Assembly (NCBI RefSeq): GCF_041200025.1
Contig: NZ_CP165628.1
Coordinates: forward strand, 1,984,001-2,048,000
Origin: Rouxiella sp. WC2420
GTDB taxonomy: Bacteria > Pseudomonadota > Gammaproteobacteria > Enterobacterales > Enterobacteriaceae
Length of the DNA: 64,000 bases
Direction of reading: 5' to 3'
A model generated the notes under the pieces. It ran no database searches, was not told the origin of the DNA, and saw nothing but the letters and a program-made list of their open reading frames with translations. Of this stretch, positions 53,631-63,399 are shown piece after piece. Position 1 is the first letter of the stretch. Every line of letters begins with the position of its first letter. Position numbers and translations under genes: made by a program.

Positions 53631-54494
53631 ATGTCCCAATTGACTCAAAGTTACCGTTTAGGCGATCGTTCTGTTCCACGTATCGGTTTTGGCGCGATGC
53701 AATTGGCCGGACCCGGTGTTTTCGGACCACCGGCCGATGAGGCTCGCGCCATTCAGGTGCTGCGCGATGCACTCCAGGCTGGCGTTCGTCATATTGATAC
53801 CAGTGATTTTTACGGCCCGCACGTTACAAATCAGTTAATCAAAAAGGCGCTTCATCCTTATAAAGACGATCTGGTTATTGTCACCAAAGTAGGCGCATTT
53901 CGTGACAGCAAAGGCGGATGGTTACCGGCTTTCAGTGCTGAACAGTTAGAGCGTGCGGTTGAAGATAACTTGCGCAATCTCGGGCTGGATGTGTTGGATG
54001 TGGTTAACTTGCGCAGCATGTTTAGCGTGCATGAGCCTGCCGAGGGATCGCTGGAAGCACCGCTTGAAGCTTTAATCAAGTTGAAGGACAGGGGGCTAAT
54101 TCGTCATATTGGCCTTAGCAACGTTACCGCCAGGCAAATCAGCGATGGTCAAAAAATGACCCCAATAGCCTGTGTGCAAAACCTTTATAATCTGGCGAAT
54201 CGTCAGGGGGACGAGCTGATTGAGAAGTTGGCTGAACAGGAGATTGCCTGGGTGCCGTTCTTCCCGCTGGGCGGTTTTACACCGCTGCAAAATACTCAGC
54301 TTACTGAAGTCGCCGCGTCTTTGGAGGCTACGCCGATGCAGGTTGCTCTGGCCTGGTTGCTGCAACGCTCGCCCAATATTTTGCTTATCCCCGGCACCTC
54401 ATCGCCACAGCATTTGCAGGAAAATCTGGCCGCCGCGCAGTTAACGCTTCCGGCAGATGCGCTGCAAAAACTCAATCAGATAGCCAAAAGCTAG
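53631..54494 (+). CDS. pdxI: Aldo-keto reductase, PdxI (YdbC) type
   Basis: 287 residues from ATG 53631 after CAGGAG; the frame is open much further upstream over the LysR gene, which is coincidental. RIGFGAMQLAGPGVFGPPADEARAIQVLRDAL, HIDTSDFYGPHVTNQLI, LGLDVLDVVNLR, VPFFPLGGFTPL and WLLQRSPNILLIPGTSS follow E. coli YdbC almost block for block. YdbC was identified as pyridoxal reductase PdxI of vitamin B6 salvage. Divergent from a LysR gene; a hairpin follows. Confidence 0.9.
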   Translation: MSQLTQSYRLGDRSVPRIGFGAMQLAGPGVFGPPADEARAIQVLRDALQAGVRHIDTSDFYGPHVTNQLIKKALHPYKDDLVIVTKVGAFRDSKGGWLPAFSAEQLERAVEDNLRNLGLDVLDVVNLRSMFSVHEPAEGSLEAPLEALIKLKDRGLIRHIGLSNVTARQISDGQKMTPIACVQNLYNLANRQGDELIEKLAEQEIAWVPFFPLGGFTPLQNTQLTEVAASLEATPMQVALAWLLQRSPNILLIPGTSSPQHLQENLAAAQLTLPADALQKLNQIAKS

Positions 54495-54515
54495 CAGGAG
54501 TTTACCCATCCTGAC

Positions 54516-54546
54516 GCTCTTGCCTTCTGGCTCCGAGGGCAAGGCG
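54516..54546 (+). terminator. Stem-loop downstream of the aldo-keto reductase gene
   Basis: CTTGCC (54519-54524) pairs with GGCAAG (54538-54543), extended through CGC/GCG with a bulge, then GTTTG. Moderate intrinsic terminator. Confidence 0.45.
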
Positions 54547-54659
54547 TTTGATGCCAATAACACGTTATGTTGCTTTACCGCTACTGTGATTTGCTAGGTT
54601 AACTACTGTTTATTGAGGTAATCCATTCAGGAAGCCGCCGCAGCAACAGGAGAAAGCAA

Positions 54660-56807
54660 GTGAAATACAGTTGGCAACATGAAGGCCTGACCGCCGATCA
54701 GAAAGCAGAAATTGTACTTAACGAGATGACCGAAGAGGAAAAGTTCTCCTGGCTTTCCGCGCCGATGGCGATCCCGATGGGCGATGAACCGCTGCCCGAG
54801 GGCGCAATTGGTTCTGCCGCCTATTATCCCGCCATTCCTCGACTGGGCATTCCGGCTATGCAGCAGAGCGATGCCAGTCTTGGGGTCTCCGCTTTGGGCA
54901 ATGTTCGCCCCGGAGATAACGCCACCGCGCTGGCTTCAAGCCTGTTACTGGCCTCGACTTTCAACCCGCAAATGGCGCAATTAACCGGTGAATTAGTCGG
55001 ACGCGAAGCTTTCGCCAAAGGATTCAATGTCCAACTGGCAGGCGGCGCTAATCTCATTCGTGAGCCGAGAGGCGGGCGAAATTTCGAATATCTTTCCGAA
55101 GACCCCTTACTGACTGGCGTGATGGCTGGGCATTCTGTGCGCGGTATTCAGTCGCAGCACGTGGTTTCGACCATCAAACATTTTGCCGTCAACGCTCAGG
55201 AAACCGGCCGCGTGGTGGTCAGTTCCGATCTGGACGAAGCTGCAATGCGCGAGTCGGATTTACTGGCCTTTGAAATCGCCAATGAGATAGGTCAACCGGG
55301 AGCGGTAATGCCCGGCTATAACCTGATTAACGGTGAGTGGGCGTCCGAGAATGATTTTTTGCTCAACAAAGTGCTTAAGGGCGACTGGCAGTATCCCGGC
55401 TGGGTGATGTCCGATTGGGGCGCGACTCATTCTGCTGCCAAAGCCGCGCTGGCCGGGCTTGATGTGCAGTCTGGCAGCAATCTTGACTCGCAAGTTTGGT
55501 TTGATCAACCGCTGCGCAAGGCGGTTGCCCGCGGTGAGGTTTCACAGGGTCGTATTGATGAAATGGTGCGACGCATTTTGCGCAGTCTGTTCGCGGTGGG
55601 TGCAGTCGAGCATCCGGCAACGCCGTTTGGGCCTATTGATTATATGGCCCATCGTTTGACTGCCCAGCGCGAGGCAGAGCAGGGCATTGTGTTATTGAAG
55701 AATGAAAATCACAGCCTACCGTTGAAAAAGGGTGCTAAAAAACTGCTGGTAGTCGGTGGCCACGCTGACCACGGCGTGCTGGCCGGTGGCGGCTCGTCGG
55801 CGGTCACTCCGGTGGGTAGCCTGCGCTTGCCGGGCATCAATTTTATGGGCATCGAAACTGAAAAAGTATTCCAGCCATCCTCACCGCTGTGGGCAATTCG
55901 CGCAGAATCCAACGCAGCGGAGGTGCTTTTTGCCCACGGAAACGATGTTGCCGAAGCCGTGCGTTTAGCTCGTGAAGCCGATGCGGTCATTGTTTTTGCC
56001 GATGAATGGCGTTCCGAGGCGTTGGATGCACAGGGGCTTGAATTAGACGCCGAGAAAAATCATCTTATTTCGCGCCTTGCCGCTGAAAATTTGCTTACCG
56101 TCGTGGTGCTGGAGACCGGTGGTCCCGTTACTCTGCCGTGGCTCGATAACGTGCCCGCGGTGCTTGAGGCCTGGTATCCCGGGTCGGGCGGTGGCGAGGC
56201 GATCGCCGGGGTGCTATTTGGCCGCGTTAATCCGTCCGGTAAATTGCCGGTGACTTTCCCGGCCAGCGAGCAACAGTTGCCGCATCCTGAACAGGTTGAT
56301 CCTGCCACCACGACCTCATTACCCGGCAGTCCGGTGAAGGGCGGCATAATTCATGTCGATTATAATGTCGAAGGCTCGGACGTTGGTTATCGCTGGCATG
56401 CTCGTACTGGGCAAGCGCCATTATTTCCATTCGGTTTTGGGCTGTCTTATACCGAATTTACCTATAACGACCTTCAGGTACGCGCCGACGGCGAGAGTGT
56501 TTATGTCACGTTGACGGTGCAAAACATCGGCGATCGCGCTGGCGCAGAAATTCCTCAGATCTACCTTCATCCGGCCAGCAAAAGCTATGTGCCACGGCTG
56601 GCGGCTTTTGAACGGGTCGATTTGCAAGCCGGGGAAAGTAAAACCCTGACATTAAGGCTTGAGCCAAGGGTCATTGCCAACTGGGATAGCGACGAAGGAT
56701 TGTGGCGGATTGAGGGCGGAAATTATGTGGTTATCGCCGCCAAAAATGCCTGCGCACCGATATTGCAGGCAAATATTGCTATCAAACCACGGCGATTTGG
56801 CTATTAG
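54660..56807 (+). CDS. Glycoside hydrolase family 3 beta-glucosidase
   Basis: 715 residues starting at GTG 54660 after AACAGGAG. Domain 1 is a TIM barrel with the catalytic nucleophile Asp in GWVMSDWGATHSAAK, preceded by VSTIKHFAVNAQETGR. Domain 2 is the alpha/beta sandwich (IVLLKNENHSLPL onward), and the C-terminus (residues about 610-700) is a fibronectin-III-like domain. No signal peptide, so probably cytoplasmic. It should hydrolyse beta-glucosides to glucose. It precedes a LacI-type regulator that is convergent to it. Confidence 0.92.
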   Translation: MKYSWQHEGLTADQKAEIVLNEMTEEEKFSWLSAPMAIPMGDEPLPEGAIGSAAYYPAIPRLGIPAMQQSDASLGVSALGNVRPGDNATALASSLLLASTFNPQMAQLTGELVGREAFAKGFNVQLAGGANLIREPRGGRNFEYLSEDPLLTGVMAGHSVRGIQSQHVVSTIKHFAVNAQETGRVVVSSDLDEAAMRESDLLAFEIANEIGQPGAVMPGYNLINGEWASENDFLLNKVLKGDWQYPGWVMSDWGATHSAAKAALAGLDVQSGSNLDSQVWFDQPLRKAVARGEVSQGRIDEMVRRILRSLFAVGAVEHPATPFGPIDYMAHRLTAQREAEQGIVLLKNENHSLPLKKGAKKLLVVGGHADHGVLAGGGSSAVTPVGSLRLPGINFMGIETEKVFQPSSPLWAIRAESNAAEVLFAHGNDVAEAVRLAREADAVIVFADEWRSEALDAQGLELDAEKNHLISRLAAENLLTVVVLETGGPVTLPWLDNVPAVLEAWYPGSGGGEAIAGVLFGRVNPSGKLPVTFPASEQQLPHPEQVDPATTTSLPGSPVKGGIIHVDYNVEGSDVGYRWHARTGQAPLFPFGFGLSYTEFTYNDLQVRADGESVYVTLTVQNIGDRAGAEIPQIYLHPASKSYVPRLAAFERVDLQAGESKTLTLRLEPRVIANWDSDEGLWRIEGGNYVVIAAKNACAPILQANIAIKPRRFGY

Positions 56808-56842
56808 CTTATATTAGATCGTAAATTATTAACCAATGTCAC

Positions 56843-56865
56843 ACCCGGCGATGGCCGGGTTTTTT
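56843..56865 (+). terminator. Rho-independent terminator of the GH3 gene
   Basis: ACCCGGC (56843-56849) pairs with GCCGGGT (56854-56860) around GATG, followed by TTTTT. Confidence 0.88.
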
Positions 56866-56981
56866 ATTGTGCGATATTGGTTATCGGTATTCACTTTCAC
56901 TGCGGATGGATTCCCGCCATCATCAATCAAAGCAACGTTTCGGCACACTATTAAGGTGTACAGATTGAGCATGGATTTTAC

Positions 56982-58001
56982 TCAATCCATATTCTCTGCC
57001 GTCATCACCTTGAATTCGACCTTGCCGTCGGAATAAATGTCCGGCTGAAAGTTATCCTCCAGCGCCCTTAACATTAGGCTAAGAGCCAAACGGGCGTGCT
57101 GGCGCGCGTTTTGATCCAATGTAAATGACAGAATATCGCTCTCAAGCAATTTCCGGGTAAGGTCGTAAAGTTCATGGGTGATGTAATGACATTTCCCCTG
57201 CAGCTTGTGCCTTGCCAGTGCCTCGCTGACCTCGGTATTCACGTCACCGGTGTTATAAATACCAATGATGTTTCGCGACTGTGCCAGATTTTGTTCAAGC
57301 AGGCGGCGCAGCGTTTCGCGGTGATCTTCTCCCGCCAACACTTCTCTTAGCTTGATATCAGGGGATTTCTGCTGCAAAACCTGCTTGAATCCCTCGACTC
57401 GATGCTGGTGGGCGATAAAGTCAAAACGCCCGCTGACCACCAGTACCTCTCCGGGTTGACGCAACATTTTGGCCATTAACAATCCGGCAGTGCGGCCTGC
57501 CTGAAGCTGATTAATACCTACGTGACACAGGCGTTTAACATCCGGAAGATCAGTGACTAGCGTGATCACCGGCACGCCATTTTTTTTACACCGTGCCAGG
57601 GCGTCATAAATAGCCGGATGATTTTGCGCAAATACAATAATGCCATCACGTTGGCCACTGCATTTAATAATATGTTGCGCCAGCTTTTCTGGCTGAGATT
57701 CAGAAATTAGCGTGCGATGTAACGTTAAACGCCGATAGCCTAACGAGCTGGCAACCTCGCTGAAATCCACCGCCAGTTTTTGGAAAAAATAAGTATCGTT
57801 CGAGCTGAGGATGACCTCAACCTGCCACGGGCTTTTCCGCTCCTCGGGCAAGGTACGATTTAACCCTGCTTCTTTTGCCGCCCGTAAGACTTTGCGGGTG
57901 GTTTCCGGAGACACTCCACCGCGTTCGTTCAACACTCTATCCACTGTGGCTACACCCACTCCGGCCATTTTGGCCAGCGTATCGAGGGTCAGCTTTTTCA
58001 T
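56982..58001 (-). CDS. LacI family transcriptional regulator
   Basis: 339 residues. The N-terminal LacI HTH and hinge (LTLDTLAKMAGVGVATVDRVLNERGGVSPETTRKVLRAAKEAGL) is followed by a periplasmic-binding-protein-like sugar domain (IIVFAQNHP, VPVITLVTDLP, NIIGIYNTGDVNTE). Ligand probably a sugar or sugar acid. Divergent from the gluconate-dehydrogenase-type operon, its likely target; a CG-centred palindrome lies between them. Confidence 0.9.
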   Translation of the reverse strand: MKKLTLDTLAKMAGVGVATVDRVLNERGGVSPETTRKVLRAAKEAGLNRTLPEERKSPWQVEVILSSNDTYFFQKLAVDFSEVASSLGYRRLTLHRTLISESQPEKLAQHIIKCSGQRDGIIVFAQNHPAIYDALARCKKNGVPVITLVTDLPDVKRLCHVGINQLQAGRTAGLLMAKMLRQPGEVLVVSGRFDFIAHQHRVEGFKQVLQQKSPDIKLREVLAGEDHRETLRRLLEQNLAQSRNIIGIYNTGDVNTEVSEALARHKLQGKCHYITHELYDLTRKLLESDILSFTLDQNARQHARLALSLMLRALEDNFQPDIYSDGKVEFKVMTAENMD

Positions 58002-58384
58002 CCGAATTCCTTGCGAAGATATGACGATAACACCGCCAGTTTAATCAGCGCTTTGGGTTTGGCAATCATCTTGTGGGTAAAACCGCTTGTTTTTTTATCT
58101 TGTCGGTTTAGTGAACAGGGTTGTTAACTTTTGTTGTAATTATGTTGGTATTTGAGGGGAAACCATCAAACCAGCAGTACCAGCACCAATTGAATGGGTT
58201 TATCATTCCTTCGTTTTCATTCATGGAAAAAATAATTAAAACAATACGAAACGTTTAATTTAGACCTTCGGAAATTGTTTATTAATCAAAAAACATCGTC
58301 GCCCGACTGTGTTATTTAAATATCTAATTCTTATTACTCTCTGGTTATTTGCAGTAAACATATAATTTAAAGCAGGGGACATTT
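58002..58384. other. 383-bp divergent promoter region with a LacI-type operator
   Basis: No ORF. AAACGTTT (58249-58256), within CGAAACGTTTAA, is a CG-centred palindrome of the LacI/GalR type, 129 bp before the dehydrogenase operon. The rest is A/T-rich with no further motif recognised. Confidence 0.5.
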
Positions 58385-59104
58385 ATGAAGCGCAGAGAAT
58401 TTTTATCCTCTATTGCTGTGCTGGGTGTATCGACGACGATCCCGTTGGCGAAAGCTCAGGAAGTGAAAGGTGGACAGCCGTGGGAACCGGGCAAAGTGGA
58501 TACCCGTCCTCTTGCCCAGCCACGCCAGGGTGGCCTGCAATACCTGACTCAGCATGAATTCGACACCGTTGGGGCCATAGCAGAACGTTTTATTCCTGCT
58601 GACGAGTTGAGTGTCAGTGGTAAAGAAGCCGGTTGTGCCACTTTCGTCGATCGCCAGTTGGCTGGGGATTTTGGCAAGGCATCAAGCACTTATCGTCTTG
58701 GTCGCTTTGTTAAAGGCACCGCTGAGCAGGGGCCTCAGGAAGCACAGACTCCAGCAGAGCGCTATCGCGTAGGCTTGGCCGCGCTCGACGCCAGCACGCA
58801 AAAACAGTTCAGCAAGAATTTCGCCGAATTAAGTGGCGATCAGCAGGATCAGGTGTTGCACGCCATGGAAGCGGGCAAGTTTGATTTAGGGCCGAATGTT
58901 GAAACTAAAGTTTTCTTCGAGCTGTTATTACAGAACGTCCGTGAAGGCTTTTTATCCGACCCAATTTATGGCGGAAATAAAGATATGGCCAGCTGGAAAA
59001 TGATCGGTTTCCCGGGTGCTCGCTATGACTTCCGCGATCTGATCCCTAAAAAAGGCCAGAAGCTAAATATTATTCCAACCAGCCTGATTGATAACTCACT
59101 TTAA
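58385..59104 (+). CDS. Gluconate 2-dehydrogenase gamma subunit (subunit 3), Tat-exported
   Basis: 239 residues. It opens with the twin-arginine-like MKRREFLSSIAVLGVSTTIPLAKA signal and contains the gluconate-2-dehydrogenase subunit 3 domain: LTQHEFDTVGAIAERFIPADEL, FVDRQLAGDFG, FFELLLQNVREGFLSDPIYGGNKDMASWKMIGFPGARYDF. In this enzyme class the gamma subunit carries the Tat signal and brings the flavin subunit along to the periplasm. ATG follows CAGGGGA. First gene of a three-gene operon. Confidence 0.92.
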   Translation: MKRREFLSSIAVLGVSTTIPLAKAQEVKGGQPWEPGKVDTRPLAQPRQGGLQYLTQHEFDTVGAIAERFIPADELSVSGKEAGCATFVDRQLAGDFGKASSTYRLGRFVKGTAEQGPQEAQTPAERYRVGLAALDASTQKQFSKNFAELSGDQQDQVLHAMEAGKFDLGPNVETKVFFELLLQNVREGFLSDPIYGGNKDMASWKMIGFPGARYDFRDLIPKKGQKLNIIPTSLIDNSL

Positions 59105-59140
59105 GCTGAAATTCTGATTCGATTGAGCAAGAGTCCTTAT

Positions 59141-60913
59141 ATGAAAAATGTCCGTCCTAAAGCTGACGTTGTCATCGTTGGTCTGGGCTGGTGTGGGTCT
59201 TTAATAGCCGAAGAGCTGACCCGTGCCGGTCTGAATGTGGTTGCCGTCGAGCGCGGCCCGTGGTTTGAAACCGCCACTGATTTTCCACCTTCCATTGATA
59301 CCGATGAGCTGCGCTGGGATACCCGTCGCAGCATGCTGCTCCCGCCCGCAGTTGAAACCACCACTTTCCGCAATAATATCACCCAGAAAGCGCTGCCATC
59401 CCGTGACTGGAACCTTAACGAAATGGGTTACAACGTGGGCGGTTCTGGCACCCACTGGGCGGGCATGGCCTGGCGTTTCACGCCGTTCGACCTGCAACCT
59501 TATACTCAAACCGTCGCCCGTTACGGCAAAGAGCAGATTGTAAAAGGGTTGATCCTGCAGGACTGGGGCGTCACTTATGACGAGTTGGAACCTTTCTACG
59601 ATCGTTTCGAAAAAATCGCCGGTGTTTCTGGTAAAGCCGGCAAGCTCAATGGTCAGGTCGTAGAAGACGGTAACCCGTTTGAAGGCAATCGCAGCAGCGA
59701 ATATCCGTTGCCACCGCTGGAAGGTATGCGTTTGACTGACCTGTTCCGCGATGCCGCAAAATCTTTGGGCCAGCATCCGTTTATGGTCCCGGCGGGTCAG
59801 GCTTCCAAGGCCTACGTTAACCCGCTCGGTGTGCGCATGGGGCCTTGTACCTATTGCGGTTACTGCCTGTATTACGGCTGCGGCAACTTCTCGAAATCCA
59901 GCCCGAATGCCTGCGTTATCCCTGCACTGATGCAGCGTGAGAACTTTACCGTTCTAACAGAATCTGCAGTAACGCGTATCAATAAAGCTGAAGATGGCAA
60001 AACCGTGACTGGCGTGACCTATATTGACCGTAACGGTCAGGAATGGGAACAACCTGCCGGTATTGTGGTGCTCTCTGCTTTCCAAATGCAGAACGTGCGC
60101 ATGCTGCTGCTATCGAAAATCGGCAAACCTTACGATCCGGTGAGCAAGACTGGCGTAGTGGGCCGTGCTTACAGCTTCCAGACCGTTTCGGGCGCTACTT
60201 TGTTCTTCGAAGACGAATACCTGAACCAGTTTATCGGCGCAGGCGCACTTTCCCAGCAGGTTGATGACTGGAACGGCGATAACTTTGACCACACCGGTAA
60301 AGGTTTTATCGGCGGGGCAGGCATTCTGGTGGTCGCGCGCGGTGCTCGTCCAATTGGTAATGCCGATGCGCTGCCGCCGAACACTCCGCGCTGGGGCAAA
60401 GACTGGAAAAAAGCCTATACCCACGCTTTCCAGAACGGCACCTTCATCTTTGGTCAGGGCACCAGCTATTCCCACGAAGATTACTACCTCGATCTGGACC
60501 CGGAATACAAAGACAGCAATGGCAATCCGCTGCTGCGCGTGACCTACGATTACAACGAAAATGACCGTCGCTCTGCCAAGTTTGTTGAAGACAGAAGCGT
60601 CGAGATTGGTAAAGCGATGGGCGCGAAACTGGTTCTGGGGACCAATGCAACCACCACTTCCTACTCGCCTTACAGCTTTGCCAGTGACCACACCATCGGT
60701 GGTGCCGTCATGGGTGAAGACCCGAAAACCAGCGTGCTTAACCGTTATCAACAAAGCTGGGATGCCCATAACCTGTTCGTTTTGGGCGCATCGTCATTCC
60801 CTAATAATGCCGGGTATAACCCGACCGGAACGATAGGTGCACTGAGTCTGTGGACGGCGAAAGCCATTCTTGAACAGTATCTGAAGAATCCTGGCCCATT
60901 GGTAAAGGTATGA
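59141..60913 (+). CDS. Gluconate 2-dehydrogenase flavin (GMC) subunit
   Basis: 590 residues from ATG 59141 (MKNVRPKADVVIVGLGWCGSLI); an in-frame TTG at 59123 adds six residues. It has the FAD-binding GLGWCGS motif, GSGTHWAGMAWRFTP, a Cys-rich run GPCTYCGYCLYYGCGNF that could ligate an Fe-S cluster as in related FAD glucose dehydrogenases, and the C-terminal SSFPNNAGYNPTGTIGALS with the GMC active-site Asn. It has no export signal of its own and should cross the membrane with the gamma subunit. It oxidises a sugar acid (gluconate to 2-ketogluconate by family) and passes electrons to the cytochrome subunit. Confidence 0.93.
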   Translation: MKNVRPKADVVIVGLGWCGSLIAEELTRAGLNVVAVERGPWFETATDFPPSIDTDELRWDTRRSMLLPPAVETTTFRNNITQKALPSRDWNLNEMGYNVGGSGTHWAGMAWRFTPFDLQPYTQTVARYGKEQIVKGLILQDWGVTYDELEPFYDRFEKIAGVSGKAGKLNGQVVEDGNPFEGNRSSEYPLPPLEGMRLTDLFRDAAKSLGQHPFMVPAGQASKAYVNPLGVRMGPCTYCGYCLYYGCGNFSKSSPNACVIPALMQRENFTVLTESAVTRINKAEDGKTVTGVTYIDRNGQEWEQPAGIVVLSAFQMQNVRMLLLSKIGKPYDPVSKTGVVGRAYSFQTVSGATLFFEDEYLNQFIGAGALSQQVDDWNGDNFDHTGKGFIGGAGILVVARGARPIGNADALPPNTPRWGKDWKKAYTHAFQNGTFIFGQGTSYSHEDYYLDLDPEYKDSNGNPLLRVTYDYNENDRRSAKFVEDRSVEIGKAMGAKLVLGTNATTTSYSPYSFASDHTIGGAVMGEDPKTSVLNRYQQSWDAHNLFVLGASSFPNNAGYNPTGTIGALSLWTAKAILEQYLKNPGPLVKV

Positions 60914-60914
60914 T

Positions 60915-62225
60915 ATGAAAAAGTTAAAAGTTGTTGGTGGCGTCGTAATTGTTGCCGCCGTTGTAGCAGGCGTTTTACTTTATCAGAATGGCAATACATC
61001 AGCGGATGATGTTGCCGACAACTCCACGCAAATGAAGCAGCCGTTGACCGCTGCCGATGCCGATGCGATTACGCGTGGTAAATATGTGGCGATTGCCGGT
61101 GACTGTGTGGCTTGTCACACGGCACCGGGAAGCAAAGAGGCTTACTCGGGCGGTTATTCAATCAGCACGCCATTTGGCGGTATTGTAGCCAGCAATATTA
61201 CCCCGGATGCAGATACCGGTATTGGTAACTGGACCGAACGCCAATTCTTTAACGCGGTCAGACATGGCAAGGGCATTGAGGGTCAAAATCTTTATCCAGC
61301 AATGCCTTACAACGATTACGTTAAAGTCAGCGATAAAGATATGCACGACCTGTGGATGTACATGCGTTCGGTAAAACCGGTGAACAATAAAGTCGCCGAA
61401 ACCAATTTACCGTTCCCGTATAACATCCGTATGGCGATGATGGGTTGGAACCTGCTGTTCTTCAAAAACGAAGGTTTCAAGCCGGATATGGCCAAGTCAG
61501 CCGAATACAATCGCGGCGCTTATCTGGTTGAAGGTCTTGAGCACTGTGCCGCCTGTCATACGCCGAAAAATATCATCGGCGGCGACACCAGCGCGTATCT
61601 GCAGGGTAGCAATCTTGGTGATTGGTACGCGCCTGAGATTACCAGCAACACTTATACCGGCATCGGTAACTGGTCGGAAGATCAAGTGGTGCAATATCTC
61701 AAGCTGGGCAGCAACCACGTAGCCGTTGCATCTGGTCCGATGGCTGAAGCGGTGACTAACTCGACGCAGTATCTGACCGATGCCGATCTGCACGCGATTG
61801 CCAGCTATCTGAAGGCACAACCGGGTTCGAACAACAAGAAACCGGCAGCGATTGCTACAGACGATGCACAAATGAAAATGGGTGCCGCGGTCTATGAAGC
61901 CAACTGTTCGGCCTGTCATAACAGCAATGGTCAAGGGATCCCGCATCTGGCGGCCAGCCTGGCGGACAACCCGGCAATCATGTCTCCTGATGCTTCATCT
62001 ATCCTGACGACGGTATTGCAGGGTGGTCGTGGTGCAGTGACTGTCGGTAATCCAACCAGCGGCGCGATGCCAAGCTTTGCCTGGAAACTGTCGGATCAAC
62101 AGACAGCCGCCGTGGCGACTTATATTCGCAACTCTTGGGGCAACGCGGCGTCTGCCGTGCCAGCGGAAGATGTCACCAAAGCGCGTAAGCTGGTGAAAGC
62201 TCAGGCGCAGATCCAACCGCAGTAA
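60915..62225 (+). CDS. Triheme cytochrome c subunit of the gluconate-type dehydrogenase
   Basis: 436 residues. An N-terminal hydrophobic segment (VVGGVVIVAAVVAGVLLY) serves as export signal or membrane anchor. Three CxxCH heme sites: CVACH (64-68), CAACH (211-215) and CSACH (331-335), each in a c-type domain with a following Met-containing half. It takes electrons from the flavin subunit to ubiquinone. It begins 1 bp after the GMC stop. Typical three-subunit periplasmic dehydrogenase; a terminator follows. Confidence 0.94.
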   Translation: MKKLKVVGGVVIVAAVVAGVLLYQNGNTSADDVADNSTQMKQPLTAADADAITRGKYVAIAGDCVACHTAPGSKEAYSGGYSISTPFGGIVASNITPDADTGIGNWTERQFFNAVRHGKGIEGQNLYPAMPYNDYVKVSDKDMHDLWMYMRSVKPVNNKVAETNLPFPYNIRMAMMGWNLLFFKNEGFKPDMAKSAEYNRGAYLVEGLEHCAACHTPKNIIGGDTSAYLQGSNLGDWYAPEITSNTYTGIGNWSEDQVVQYLKLGSNHVAVASGPMAEAVTNSTQYLTDADLHAIASYLKAQPGSNNKKPAAIATDDAQMKMGAAVYEANCSACHNSNGQGIPHLAASLADNPAIMSPDASSILTTVLQGGRGAVTVGNPTSGAMPSFAWKLSDQQTAAVATYIRNSWGNAASAVPAEDVTKARKLVKAQAQIQPQ

Positions 62226-62246
62226 GTTTTAAGCCGATAAAAACAA

Positions 62247-62283
62247 AGCAGGTTGCACCGAATGGGGCAACCTGCTTTTTTTA
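62247..62283 (+). terminator. Rho-independent terminator of the dehydrogenase operon
   Basis: AGCAGGTTGC (62247-62256) pairs with GCAACCTGCT (62267-62276) around a 10-nt loop and is followed by TTTTTT. Confidence 0.92.
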
Positions 62284-62374
62284 TGAGGCCCTGATAATTT
62301 CCTGAGGAAGATCTGATACGTTTCTTATTGCCTTAACATCAGGCAATGATTTGTCCGTGACCTTGCTGCTAAAT

Positions 62375-63196
62375 TCAGCCGATATACTTTTCCATATTTT
62401 CGCGGCATTCAATGGCAATATCGTAGAGATCAGACTCCCAGCGGTTAGGGCTAAACAGCTCGGCTGACCACAGTCCATCATAACCGGTGGCTTTTACCGC
62501 GTCTGACCAAGCCTGAATATCAATTTCACCTTCACCCGGCATGTAATTACGCAGCACTAACTGGTCCCAGGCTTCTCCCGGTTTTGGCAAACGGCCATCG
62601 CAGAAATGCACGCCGTAAATCAGGTTTTTGTCCAGTCGGGCAATGTCTTCAGGTTTTGATCCTGAGGCATACAGATGCCAGAAATCGATCACCATGCCGA
62701 CGTTGTCTTTGCCGACCCGACGAATGACTTCCAGCCCCTGCTCAAGCGTGCGGAATTTGGTGAAAGCAATCACCTCAATCTGGTAACGAACGCCGTAGTC
62801 CTGACCGATTTTGGCAATCGCATCAACGTTCTCGGTGATGATGTCCATCACCTGTTCCTCCGGCTTGTCGTCGATACCGTCAAGAGCCAGAATTTGCACT
62901 GTAGGACAATCCAGTTCCGCCGCAGCCTGAGTTAAACGGGTGGCCTCTTTCAGCATGGTTTTCTTGGCATCGCCCTGATAACGCTCGATTTCCAGCAGAG
63001 CATTAACGCAGCCCACGGATAATCCATAACCGTCTGAGGTTTGTTTGAGCTTTTTGGTGGTGCCACCGTTATCCAGATAACGCACCAGTTTACTGCTCAA
63101 CAGTTCCAGGCTTTCGTAGCCGGTTTCTTTGGCGATTCTGGCATCGGTGAGGATATTGCAATAATTGGTCGATATTCCGTGTAGGGCCTTTTGCAT
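62375..63196 (-). CDS. Sugar phosphate isomerase/epimerase family protein
   Basis: 273 residues, xylose-isomerase-like TIM barrel (AP endonuclease 2 family): ALHGISTNYCN, YQIEVIAF, VGMVIDFWHLYASG, IYGVHFCDGR and GEGEIDIQAW, with metal-binding Glu, Asp and His in these strands. Relatives act on inositols, hexuloses or their phosphates. Divergent from the Gfo/Idh/MocA gene, a common pairing in cyclitol and sugar-acid catabolism. ATG follows AAGGAG. Confidence 0.86.
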   Translation of the reverse strand: MQKALHGISTNYCNILTDARIAKETGYESLELLSSKLVRYLDNGGTTKKLKQTSDGYGLSVGCVNALLEIERYQGDAKKTMLKEATRLTQAAAELDCPTVQILALDGIDDKPEEQVMDIITENVDAIAKIGQDYGVRYQIEVIAFTKFRTLEQGLEVIRRVGKDNVGMVIDFWHLYASGSKPEDIARLDKNLIYGVHFCDGRLPKPGEAWDQLVLRNYMPGEGEIDIQAWSDAVKATGYDGLWSAELFSPNRWESDLYDIAIECRENMEKYIG

Positions 63197-63274
63197 CGGG
63201 TACTCCTTGTTTATTTATCTTTTTTATTAAAATCGGGCAAAACGTAGGTAGATAAAGGCTATGCTTTTAAAATA

Positions 63275-63301
63275 AAAGTTTCAATTTATACAAAATGAAA
63301 T
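63275..63301. promoter_or_regulatory. Shared promoter motif (copy B) between divergent sugar genes
   Basis: AAAGTTTCAATTT (63275-63287) and AAAATGAAAT (63292-63301), the same two blocks seen at 28034-28062 but 1-2 bp closer together. It lies in the 203-bp gap between the isomerase and the Gfo/Idh/MocA gene, where an operator would be expected. Confidence 0.5.
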
Positions 63302-63399
63302 TTTTGATTGTTTTACATCAAGCCATCATTCGCATGCCGCGCCGATTTTTACTATCGTCATGATATGTATACCCATACCCGTAAGATTAAGGAGCAACA

